From GAS188 sp963713805 (GTDB lineage: Bacteria > Pseudomonadota > Alphaproteobacteria > Rhizobiales > Beijerinckiaceae), in contig CAVQNF010000019.1 of the NCBI GenBank assembly GCA_963713805.1, forward strand, positions 62,001-126,000: a stretch of DNA of 64,000 bases. The letters run 5' to 3'. Made by a program: the position numbers and the translations under genes. The notes under the pieces were generated by a model. The model made no database searches. It saw only the letters and a list, made by a program, of their open reading frames with translations, and was not told where the DNA came from. Positions 55,630 through 64,000 of this stretch are shown here, piece by piece. The first letter of the stretch is position 1. Each line of letters starts with the position of its first letter.

Positions 55630-57076
55630 ATGTCGGGCATCGGTCATTCTGCCATGCGTCGGGTGCACATTGTCACCTTCGGCAACGACGGCGCGGCGCG
55701 AACCTTCACCTTGCGGCGATCCCTGATCGGTCTGCGGCGCGGCCCTCAAGGTCGCTCTCATCGCCTGGGCCGGAATTTCACTGTATCTCCTCGTGTTCCG
55801 CGACACCCTGGTCGGCAAGCTGATGGCCGATCAGGCCCAAGATGCGAGCCGGCCTATGAAGAGAAGCTCGTGGCGGAACGTGCGAGGCTCGACGAGGCAC
55901 GCAGCCGGCAAGCCTCGGCGCAATATCACATTCGAAGGGCCGCCTTCGGGATTTGCTGTCGCGCCAGGCTCAGCTCGAGACCCGCACCGAGACTGTGGCG
56001 CAGCTTCTGCGGAGCCCAACCGATCCGAACAAGCCTCATTCGCGCGTCTGGCTTCTCGGCCCGACGGCGAATGCACGGACCGTTCACGCGGCGGAGCAGT
56101 CGCTTCGGAGGCGCACCCCGTCGACCCGGTGAGGGCGATCAGCGATTTCTCCGGCCAGAAGCCGCACCCGATCGACGACGGCACGAATGTTTCTTCCTTT
56201 GCCGAGGATGGGCAGGGCCATGCGGGGCCTTCGAATGGCGCCGAGGGGGCTCCTGCTTCCCAACCGGCTGCACGCGCAGTCGCACCGCCAGGCCCCCGGG
56301 CGAGCTCGTTCGACGGCTCGACCCGAGCCGCGTCCCTCGGTCCGACGCGGCCGGTTTCGATCGAGACCGTGGTCAACTCGCTCGACACCGTGGAGCGTCT
56401 GCAGGTCGAGGCGCTCGAGCACGCGAACAGCAGAGCAGCGGTCGAGATCGATCAATTGCGTGGCGCACTCAAGCGTTCGGGCCTCGATCCTGCACGTTTC
56501 TCGCGCACCGTGAAGACGAAGACCTCCGACACGGGCGGCCCTTTCCTGCCGCTGCCCAAGGACGGGTTGTCGGGTTTCGACGCTCTTCTGCACGGCCTCA
56601 AGGTTCGTCTCGAAGAACATGACGAGTTGTCGCGAATGATCTCGTTGCTGCCTCTGCGCCAGCCGCTCGCCGGTCAGCTCGAGATCACGAGCCCTTACGG
56701 CGCGAGGAAAGATCCCTTCGGTATGGGCTGGGCGCTTCATCCCGGTGTCGATCTGCGCGCCGAAGAGGGCACGATCGTGCGCGCCACCGCCACGGGCAAG
56801 GTCGTCAATGCGAGCTATGCCGGCGGCTACGGCAACATGGTCGAGATCGAGCATGGAGAGGGCGTCTCCACCCGCTACGGCCATCTGTCCGCGATCCTGG
56901 TGTCCGACGGAGCGCTCGTGACGGCCGGGACGCCGATCGGCCGCGTCGGCTCGACGGGGCGCTCGACGGGGCCGCATCTTCATTACGAGACGCGGATCGA
57001 CGGTGAGCCGGTCGATCCGCTGCGCTTCCTCAATTCCTCCGACATCCTCGTCGCGGCGACCGGCGGCATCGATTGA
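55630..57076 (+). CDS. M23-family murein peptidase with coiled-coil region, frameshifts in the N-terminal third
   Basis: Envelope metallopeptidase or LytM-like activator. After a short N-terminus come a membrane segment (split between frames near 55740-55800), a helical region rich in Glu/Arg (EEKLVAERARLDEA), a Ser/Pro/Ala-rich linker, a second helical part (TVERLQVEALEHANSRAAVEI) and an intact peptidase domain: HPGVDLRAEEGTIV holds the zinc His and Asp and GPHLHYETRIDG the HxH motif. The frame shifts at about 55740, 55835 and 55905-55960; the last 1,280 bases are in one frame. Catalytic residues appear complete. Confidence 0.85.
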
Positions 57077-57205
57077 GAAGCGCGGCTCAGCTCGAGCGCC
57101 TGTCTTGACAGCCGTGCCCTCCCCGCACCAAGAACCCGTCTTCCACGCGCGCGTCGACGATCTGTCACACGGCGTGAATTTCTCTGTTCGCGGACCAAAG
57201 CCTTC

Positions 57206-58161
57206 ATGACCACAGCCTTCATTTTTCCGGGCCAGGGCAGCCAGAGCGTCGGCATGGGCAAGGCTCTTTTCGAGAACTTCGCCGCTGCGCGCGCCGTCTT
57301 CGAAGAGAGCGATGCCGCCTTGTCGCAGAAGCTCTCGGCCTTGATGTTCGACGGGCCGGAAGGCGAGCTCACGCTCACGAGGAACGCACAGCCCGCCTTG
57401 ATGACCGTGTCGATCGCCGCAATGCAGGTGCTGCGAAGCGAGTGCGGCCTCGATCTTGCCCGCGACGCTGCTTTCGTCGCCGGTCATTCGCTCGGCGAAT
57501 ATTCGGCGCTTTGCGCCGCGGGTGCCTTCCGTCTCTCGGACGCCTCGCGGCTGCTGCGCCTGCGCGGCGAGGCGATGCAAAAGGCGGTAGCGCCCGGTGA
57601 AGGTGCGATGGCGGCGTTGCTCGGACTGGATTTGCGGCAGCCGGCGGCGGCAGCGGCGGAAGCGGCGGCCGAAACCGGCAAGGTCTGCCAGGTGGCAAAC
57701 GACAACGCGCCCGGCCAGGTCGTGGTCTCGGGCGCCCGGCTCGCGGTCGAGCGCGCCATCGAGATCGCCAAGGCCAAGGGTGCTCGCCGCGCCATGCTGC
57801 TTCCGGTATCCGCGCCTTTCCACTGCGCCTTGATGAAGCCTGCCGCCGAAGCGATGGCGAGGGCGCTCGCCGAGCATACGCCCGCCGCGCCGCTGGTCCC
57901 GCTCGTGGCCAATATGGAAGCCGAGGCGATCAGCGATCCTGCCGTCATCCGCGACAGCCTGGTGCGGCAGGTCACCGGGACGGTGCGCTGGCGCGAGAGC
58001 GTCGCCCATATGGCCTCTAAGGGTGTGACGCGCTTCGTCGAGGTCGGCGCCGGAAAGGTGCTTGCGGGGCTGGTGAAACGGATCGCCGAGGGGGCGGAGG
58101 TCGTCAATGTCGGAGTCTCCCGGCCGATGTCGCAGCGTTTTCGATGCGGGCGGCGGGTTGA
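57206..58161 (+). CDS. fabD: Malonyl CoA-acyl carrier protein transacylase, frameshift at the extreme C-terminus
   Basis: Loads malonyl groups onto ACP for fatty-acid synthesis. FPGQGSQSVGMGKALFE, the nucleophile motif VAGHSLGEYSALCAAGAF (Ser), and the His segment LLPVSAPFHCALMKPA are complete. Near 58118 one C seems to be missing from a C run (CTCCCGG); with it restored the protein ends PADVAAFSMRAAG and stops at 58161. Without it the last residues are unrelated. First gene of the fab set. Confidence 0.94.
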
Positions 58162-58269
58162 GACGAGATGCCGTTGAACGGCCTGCTCTGCGCTGGAATT
58201 CGCGCGCTCCCTGAGATGGCGCGCCACCTCGATTCTCCTCGACGCATCTCGCCATAGGAATTGCTTCTC

Positions 58270-59016
58270 ATGTTCGATCTCGCTGGCAAGACGGCACTCG
58301 TCACCGGCGCTTCGGGAGGCATCGGAGGCGCCATCGCGCGCGCCCTTCACGCGCAAGGCGCCACGGTCGCTCTTGTCCGGCACTCGGCGCGAGGCGCTCG
58401 AGGCGTTCGTCCAGGCACGCTCGGCTCGCGCGCCCATGTCTGCGTTGCCGATCTCGCGGATCGCGGCTTCGCTCGAGGCGCTCGTGCCGGCGGCGGAAGC
58501 CGCGCTCGGCTCGCTCGATATCCTGGTGAACAATGCCGGCGTCACGCGCGACAATCTCTTCCTTGCGAATGAAGGATGCCGAGTGGGACGAGGTGATCGC
58601 CGTCAATCTCACCGCCGCCTTTCGCCTGTCGCGCGCAGCGCTCAAGGGAATGATGCGTCGCCGCTTCGGCCGAATCATCTCCGTCACTTCCGTCGTCGGC
58701 GCGACCGGCAATCCAGGCCAGGGCAATTACGCCGCCTCGAAGGCCGGGCTCACCGGCATGACGAAATCGCTCGCCGCCGAGGTCGCTAGCCGCTCGATCA
58801 CCGTCAATTGCATCGCGCCCGGCATGATCGCGACCGCGATGACGGACGCCCTCAACGAAAAGCAGCGCGAGAATGTCCTTGTCCCGCATCCCGGCCGGGC
58901 GCCTCGGGACGAGCGAGGACGTTGCGGCGGCGGCCGTGTATCTCGCCTCGACGGAAGCCGCTTACGTCACCGGCCAGACATTGCATGTGAATGGTGGAAT
59001 GGCCATGATTTCATAG
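58270..59016 (+). CDS. fabG: 3-oxoacyl-ACP reductase, several frameshifts
   Basis: NADPH-dependent ketoreductase of fatty-acid elongation. N-terminal cofactor motif ALVTGASGGIGGAIARAL, NNAGVTRDN, the catalytic Ser in ISVTSVVG, and the Tyr-Lys pair in QGNYAASKAGLTGM are present, ending VTGQTLHVNGGMAM. The frame changes near 58375, again before 58470, near 58570 and near 58885. Total length is a normal multiple of three, so the errors cancel. It follows fabD by about 110 bases. Confidence 0.92.
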
Positions 59017-59264
59017 GCTTAATGTTGAAACCGGCAGCGCCCGTCCATGTCCTCGCCTTCCCCCTCGCCAGGGCCAGCGGGATATGTTAGGAGCCAAACC
59101 GGTATGAAAGCTTGGCGCGGCTCGTTGCAGCCCCAAGTCTTTTCCTCGAGCCATTCGGACGGCAATGCACTGCGTCGGCATTGGCGACAACCGCGGGAAT
59201 GATAGGCGTAGAACGGATTTCGGCGGCCCCGGATCCAGTTGATATTGTGGCAAAGGATCAAACG

Positions 59265-59519
59265 ATGAGCGATATCGCCGAGCGCGTGAAGAAGATTGTC
59301 GTCGAGCATCTCGGCGTTGAACCCGACAAGGTCACCGAGAAGGCCAATTTCATCGACGATCTCGGCGCCGACAGCTTGGACACGGTCGAGCTGGTCATGG
59401 CCTTCGAGGAGGAGTTCGGCGTCGAGATTCCCGACGATGCCGCCGAGACCATCCAGACCGTCGGCGATGCCATCCACTTTCTCGAAAAGGGTGCGGCGGA
59501 AAAGGGCAAGGCTTCCTGA
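59265..59519 (+). CDS. acpP: Acyl carrier protein
   Basis: 84 residues; acidic, intact. The phosphopantetheine serine is in GADSLDTVELVMAFEEEFG. It starts MSDIAERVKKIVVEH, as in most alphaproteobacterial ACPs. Located between fabG and fabF, the standard order. Upstream DNA (59017-59264) is gene-free and may hold a separate promoter, as ACP is needed in high amounts. Confidence 0.97.
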   Translation: MSDIAERVKKIVVEHLGVEPDKVTEKANFIDDLGADSLDTVELVMAFEEEFGVEIPDDAAETIQTVGDAIHFLEKGAAEKGKAS

Positions 59520-59552
59520 GCGGCAAAGCCATCCGTCCCTGCTCGTGTGACG

Positions 59553-60866
59553 ATGGCCGAGCTCCAGCCTTCGCGCCCCGCGACCGGGAACGGCCTGCGG
59601 CGCGTCGTCGTCACCGGCCTCGGCATGGTGACGCCGCTCGGGTGCGGCGTGGAGCCGACGTGGTCGCGTTTGGTCGCGGGCGAGAGCGGCGCGATTCGGG
59701 CTCGACGACGTGATCGACGTCTCCGACTCTGCCGGCCAAGGTCGCATGCTGCATTCCCCGCGGAGATGCGGCGAACGGAGGCTATAATCCCGACGAGTGG
59801 ATGGAGCCGAAGGAGCGGCGCAAGGTCGATGAGTTCATCGTCTACGCCATGGCCGCGGCTCGCCAGGCGCTCGACCACGCGAATTGGCACCCCTCGACCT
59901 ACCAGGATCAAACGAGGACCGGGCGTGCTCATCGGCTCGGGGATCGGCGGCCTCGCCGGCATCAACGAAGCGGCGATCATCCTCAAGGAAAAAGGTCCGC
60001 GTCGCATCTCGCCCTTCTTCATACCCGGGCGGCTGATCAACCTCGCCTCGGGCTATGTGTCGATCGAATTCGGTCTCAAGGGGCCGAATCATTCGGTGGT
60101 GACGGCGTGCTCCACCGGTGCGCATGCGATCGGTGATGCATCGCGCCTGATCGCGCTCGGCGATGCCGAAGTGATGGTGGCCGGCGGAGCGGAATCGCCG
60201 ATCAATCGCCTTTCGCTCGCGGGATTTGCCGCCTGTCGCGCCTTGTCCACGGCCTTCAACGACGAACCGAAGCGCGCGTCGCGCCCCTATGACGTGCAGC
60301 GCGACGGCTTCGTCATGGGCGAGGGCGCGGGCGCCGTCGTCCTCGAGGAACGCGGGCATGCGCTGGCACGCGGCGTGCCGATCCTCGCCGAGATCGTCGG
60401 CTACGGGCTGTCGGGCGACGCCTACCACATCACCTCGCCTGCCGAGGACGGTGACGGCGCCTATCGCTCGATGGCGGCCGCGCTCGGGCGGGCCGACATC
60501 TCCGCGGCCGATCTCGATTACATCAACGCGCACGGCACCTCGACCCCGCTCGGCGACGAGATCGAATTGCGCGCGGTCGAGCGTCTGCTCGGCAATGCAA
60601 GCGCCGCGGTCGCCATGTCTTCCACCAAATCGGCGACCGGGCATCTCCTGGGTGCCGCCGGGGCGATCGAGGCGATCTTCTCGATTCTCGCCATCCGCGA
60701 CGGGATCGCTCCTCCGACGATCAATCTCGACAACCCTTCCGTCCAAACGCCGATCGACCTCGTCCCTCATGTCGCGAAGCCGCGCAAGATCGATATCGCC
60801 CTGTCGAACTCCTTCGGATTTGGAGGAACCAACGCTTCGGTCATTTTCCGTCGGCATTCGCCGTGA
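59553..60866 (+). CDS. fabF: 3-oxoacyl-ACP synthase II, three compensating frameshifts
   Basis: Condensing enzyme of fatty-acid elongation. The catalytic Cys is in SVVTACSTGAHAIGD, the two His in INAHGTSTPLGDE and SATGHLLGAAG, and the glycine-rich end is NSFGFGGTNAS. Near 59700, 59735 and 59925 three single extra bases occur within about 230 bases and restore the frame, leaving about 75 scrambled residues in a straight reading. Repaired, the stretch reads LDDVIDVSD, VACCIPRGDAANGGYNPDEW, KVDEFIVYAMAAARQALDH. Confidence 0.94.
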   Translation: MAELQPSRPATGNGLRRVVVTGLGMVTPLGCGVEPTWSRLVAGESGAIRARRRDRRLRLCRPRSHAAFPAEMRRTEAIIPTSGWSRRSGARSMSSSSTPWPRLARRSTTRIGTPRPTRIKRGPGVLIGSGIGGLAGINEAAIILKEKGPRRISPFFIPGRLINLASGYVSIEFGLKGPNHSVVTACSTGAHAIGDASRLIALGDAEVMVAGGAESPINRLSLAGFAACRALSTAFNDEPKRASRPYDVQRDGFVMGEGAGAVVLEERGHALARGVPILAEIVGYGLSGDAYHITSPAEDGDGAYRSMAAALGRADISAADLDYINAHGTSTPLGDEIELRAVERLLGNASAAVAMSSTKSATGHLLGAAGAIEAIFSILAIRDGIAPPTINLDNPSVQTPIDLVPHVAKPRKIDIALSNSFGFGGTNASVIFRRHSP

Positions 60867-60985
60867 GCGAAATCTATCGAGCCGCGGCGCGTCGGGGCGG
60901 AGTTTCGCCACATTGAATGCCTATCAAACGGGCATGTCAGAAGCTGCTTGCGCGCCCGTCAATGGGCTCGTGATGAGGATGCGCG

Positions 60986-62685
60986 ATGACGAGTGAGGCC
61001 GAACCGGGGGCGCTCACCTTGGAATCACGTTCCGGGCTTGTGGGCGCATTCCGACGCGCGCCCAAGAGCCCGAATGACGCGATGCAGCCGGTCGCCCCGC
61101 CACCGCCGCCCGAGCCGAAGAAGGCGCGAGCATGGGCGCATCGTGGTCATCGGCAGCGCGCTTTTCACCATGGTGCTTCTCGCGATGGCGGTCGCCGGCG
61201 ACCGGGATTCACTTCCTGGCGACGCGGCTGCACGCGCCAGGCCCCCTCGCCGTCGACAAGGCTGTGGTCATCAGGGGCAATAGCGCCTCGGAAATCGCGG
61301 ACACCTTGTTGAACGAACGAGTGATCGACAATGGCCTCATCTTCTCGATCGGAGTTCGGATGCTCGGCGTCGACCAGCATCTGCACAAGGGAGAGTTCCT
61401 GTTTCCCGGCCAAGGCGAGCGTCGAAACCGTGATCGACACTCTGGTCGAAGGCAAGACCATCGATCGCTTCGTCACCATCCCCGAAGGCAAGACGAGCGA
61501 GGAGGTGGTCGCCGATCTTGAGAGCCGATGAGGATCTCTACCGGAGACATCAAGGAGATCCCGACGGAAGGGACGCTTCCTTCCCGATACCTACAAGGTT
61601 ACGCGCGGCGACCAGCGATCGAAGATCCTGGCCTGGATGGCGGACGCGGAACGCACCGCGCTGAACGATATCTGGAAGCACCGCTCGGCCGATCTTCCCA
61701 TCCATTCGGCGCAGGAACTCGTCATCCTCGCCTCGATCGTGGAGAAGGAAACCGGCAAGGCGGATGAGCGACCGCGCGTCGCGGGCGTCCTCATCAACCG
61801 GCTGCAGAAGAACATCCGCCTGCAATCGGATCCGACCATCGTTTACGGCTTGACCGGAGGCAAGGCTCCACTCGGACACAGCCTCACGAAGGACGAGATC
61901 GCCAAGCCGACCCCGTATAATACCTACGCCATCGACGGCCTCCCTCCTGGCCCCATCACCAATCCGGGGCGTGCCGCGATGGAAGCGGTCGCCAATCCTT
62001 CGCGCACCAAGGAATTGTATTTCGTGGCCGACGGCACGGGCGGACATGTCTTCGCCGAAACGCTCGACCAGCATCTGCACAATGTGGCACGCTGGCGTCA
62101 GATCGAAGCGGACCGTGCGGCCGCCGCGGCACGGCGCCGCAGCTCGCGACGCAACCGTCGCCCTCGGCGCAAGTGCCGAGCTTCGTCGCTCCGCTCACGC
62201 CTGGTTCCTTCCCATCGACGATCGGATCGCCGGGCTTCGGCGTCCCCGCTTCGACGACCTCTCCGCCCGCCGCTCCCGCGAAAGGGCAAAAGCGAGGCGC
62301 CAGCACGCCGTCGTCGAATGGGCGCCCGTTGCCGCAGGCGGCCAGCGCACTCAGCGAGCCCGACACTTCGGCACGAAGCGGCAATGTCGGTTCTTTCCCC
62401 GTCTCGCCGGCCATGCGCGCCAAGATGGAACAGGAGGCCGCGGCCGCGGGCGTCAAGCTCCGGCCGGGCTCGAACCAGAATCCGAGCGTGATCCTCGACC
62501 AGAACGGCAACGCGAACGCGGATGCGACCGGCACCGATGCCTCGGCCGATCAGAACTCGGCTGCTTCCACGGCCGCGCCTCGCCGTCCGGTCGCCTTCGA
62601 TGCCGTTGCGGGCACCCCGAAGGATCCGCTCAACAACAAGACTTTCGACCTGAATTCCCCCAAGACCGTTCCCAACCTCAAATAG
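60986..62685 (+). CDS. mltG: Endolytic murein transglycosylase MltG, frameshifts in the N-terminal half
   Basis: Inner-membrane lytic transglycosylase that limits nascent glycan length. A proline-rich cytoplasmic tail is followed by a helix (VVIGSALFTMVLLAMAVAG), a LysM-like part (IRGNSASEIADTLLNERVID) and the YceG domain with the catalytic Glu in ILASIVEKETGKADERPRV, then INRLQKNIRLQSDPTIVYGL and YNTYAIDGLPPGPITNPG. The frame shifts near 61135, 61200, 61415, 61530 and 61580, and again in the Ser/Pro/Ala-rich tail near 62150. The tail, about 170 residues, is longer than in enterobacterial MltG. Confidence 0.9.
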
Positions 62686-62816
62686 CTCAACCCGGCGCGA
62701 CTGCCCTGATCGCTGAGGAGCAGGGTCTCGTCCTCGCTCGGCCCTGCTTGCGGCATCCCGATCCCGTCGCTATCAGCGGGGCGAGATCGTCTTGCGACTG
62801 GACCCGGCGGATCGAC

Positions 62817-63704
62817 ATGTCCTTGCAGAGTATGACGGGCTTTGCCCGCGAGACGGGCAACCACGGCGTCTGGCGCTTTGCCTGGGAAATCCGGAGCGTC
62901 AACGGCCGCGGTCTCGAGGTCAAATTCAAGCTGCCGCCCGGTTTTGATGCTCTGGCCGAGCCGCTTCGCCGAACCGTCGCGGGCAAGCTGCAGCGCGGCT
63001 CGGTTTTCGCGGCACTCAGTGCCACTCGCGAGGTTCAGGTCGGGGCCTCGGCGATCAACGAAGCGCTGCTCGATGCGTTAGTCGGTGCCGCGACGCGGGT
63101 GGCCGGCCGCCACGGACTGCAACCGCCACAAATCGCGCCTCTCCTTGCGGTGCGCGGCGTGGTGGAAGCAGATGAGTCGGAGGAGAGCGGGGAGGCGCGC
63201 GACGCGAGCGCCGCTGCCTTCACGGCGAGTTTCGCCAAGGCGCTTGACGCCGTTGCGCGCGCGCGCGCCGAGGAGGGCTCGCGTCTCGAGGCCGTGCTCA
63301 ACGCTCAGCTTGCCACGATCGAGCGCCTCACCGAAGCCGCCGAAGCCTGCCCGGCACGACAGCCGGCGGCCGTGCGGGAGCGCCTCGCGAAACAGGTGCG
63401 TGATCTTCTCGATATCTCCGGCAGCTTCGATCCCGATCGCCTGCATCAGGAAGCCGTGCTGATCGCGAGCCGAGCGGATGTGCGCGAAGAGCTCGATCGT
63501 CTGCGAGCCCATGTCGCCGCAGCGCGCGAGCTTCTGGCGAAGGGCGGTCCCGTCGGACGGCGGCTCGATTTCCTCGCGCAGGAATTTTCTCGGGAGGCGA
63601 ACACGCTGACCGCGAAGGCGAACGATGCGGCTTTGTCGCGCATCGGCCTCGAGCTCAAGGCGGTGGTGGAGCAGTGGCGCGAGCAGGTGCAGAACGTCGA
63701 ATGA
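62817..63704 (+). CDS. yicC: YicC family endoribonuclease-like protein
   Basis: 295 residues, intact. N-terminal signature SLQSMTGFARETG and WEIRSVNGRGLEVKFKLP; C-terminal DUF1732 region with DEEL-type residues (GSFDPDRLHQEAVLIASRAD, GRRLDFLAQEFSREANTL). YicC proteins are stress-linked RNases or RNA-decay factors. Its stop overlaps the gmk start (ATGA), the usual pairing. Confidence 0.94.
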   Translation: MSLQSMTGFARETGNHGVWRFAWEIRSVNGRGLEVKFKLPPGFDALAEPLRRTVAGKLQRGSVFAALSATREVQVGASAINEALLDALVGAATRVAGRHGLQPPQIAPLLAVRGVVEADESEESGEARDASAAAFTASFAKALDAVARARAEEGSRLEAVLNAQLATIERLTEAAEACPARQPAAVRERLAKQVRDLLDISGSFDPDRLHQEAVLIASRADVREELDRLRAHVAAARELLAKGGPVGRRLDFLAQEFSREANTLTAKANDAALSRIGLELKAVVEQWREQVQNVE

Positions 63705-64000
63705 AAACACCCGCCCAACCCTCGAGCGGGCCGAAGACGGCGATGCGTCGGGGGCTCGTGCTCATCATCGCCTCACCGTCGGGCGCGGGAAAATCGACGC
63801 TGAGCCGTCTCTTGCTGCAAACGGACCCGCAGCTCACCCTCTCGGTCTCGGTCACCACGCGTCCGCGTCGGCCGAGCGAGGTCGACGGCATACATTACCA
63901 TTTCATCGACAAGCGCCGTTTCGAGGCGCTACGAGACCGCGGCGAGCTCCTCGAATGGGCGCAAGTGCACGGCAACTTCTACGGCACGCCGCGTGAGCCC
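63701..64000 (+). CDS. gmk: Guanylate kinase, N-terminal part (gene runs off the right edge)
   Basis: Phosphorylates GMP to GDP. The first 100 residues are present: P-loop LIIASPSGAGKSTLSRLL, then LSVSVTTRPRRPSEVDG and the GMP-site region HYHFIDKRRFEALRDRGELLEWA. The frame is open to the window end. Confidence 0.95.
   Translation, partial: MKTPAQPSSGPKTAMRRGLVLIIASPSGAGKSTLSRLLLQTDPQLTLSVSVTTRPRRPSEVDGIHYHFIDKRRFEALRDRGELLEWAQVHGNFYGTPREP

Overview
The window looks like chromosomal DNA from a GC-rich alphaproteobacterium of the order Hyphomicrobiales (Rhizobiales). Support comes from the gene order nfuA-like / rutE / tsaB / rimI / plsC / miaB / phoH / ybeY / corC / lnt / XRE regulator / metK, from the cysE-DUF3126 pair, from short secreted His-rich and PilZ proteins of types common in that order, and from intergenic repeats built around GAGCATGATCCGCAAAA, which resemble elements common there. 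The genus cannot be fixed by reading alone. No CRISPR array, rRNA operon or prophage was seen.

Layout. 0-5.2 kb: end of a malic enzyme gene, a gamma-glutamyltransferase gene, and a glutamate-type binding protein plus a dicarboxylate/amino-acid symporter. 5.4-10.5 kb: methyltransferase and glycosyltransferase, aspS, and a divergent rnd. 10.6-16.2 kb: hisI, patatin-like phospholipase, CBS protein, rhomboid protease, PAS protein, double PilZ protein, ParB-like protein. 16.9-22.8 kb: two c-type cytochromes, then a three-gene ABC importer of ferric-iron type with a fused double permease. 23.0-25.0 kb: two overlapping small four-helix membrane proteins with a FemAB-like acyltransferase. 25.2-32.6 kb: gamma carbonic anhydrase, DUF3126, cysE, hydrolase, an IS630 remnant and an accessory stretch (GFA enzyme, zinc-finger protein, FAD monooxygenase, DoxX, His-rich secreted protein). 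33.1-44.8 kb: tRNA-Thr and the housekeeping cluster named above. 45-49.3 kb: glutathione transferase with a divergent HxlR regulator, a phytoene-synthase-like protein, an APH(3')-like kinase and a PAS-PAS-XRE regulator. 50-64 kb: tyrS, a very large AsmA/DUF3971 protein, bcp, an M23 peptidase, then the fatty-acid and envelope set fabD-fabG-acpP-fabF-mltG-yicC-gmk.

Quality warning. Many genes that should be intact carry single-base frameshifts, usually one extra base and sometimes one missing base in a homopolymer. They cluster at 1.7-2.3 kb and 37-62 kb. Between 5 and 37 kb I found only one. Three +1 errors within about 230 bases of fabF cancel exactly, and essential genes (tyrS, fabD, fabG, fabF) are hit, so residual assembly error is far more likely than gene decay. 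For these genes the coordinates below span the whole gene rather than one unbroken frame.

The least explained part is the 23.0-25.0 kb operon of paired four-helix membrane proteins and a FemAB-like acyltransferase, which may be an uncharacterised envelope-modifying or lipid-flipping module. Structured intergenic DNA at 16.5-16.65 kb and 37.85-37.95 kb is also unexplained.
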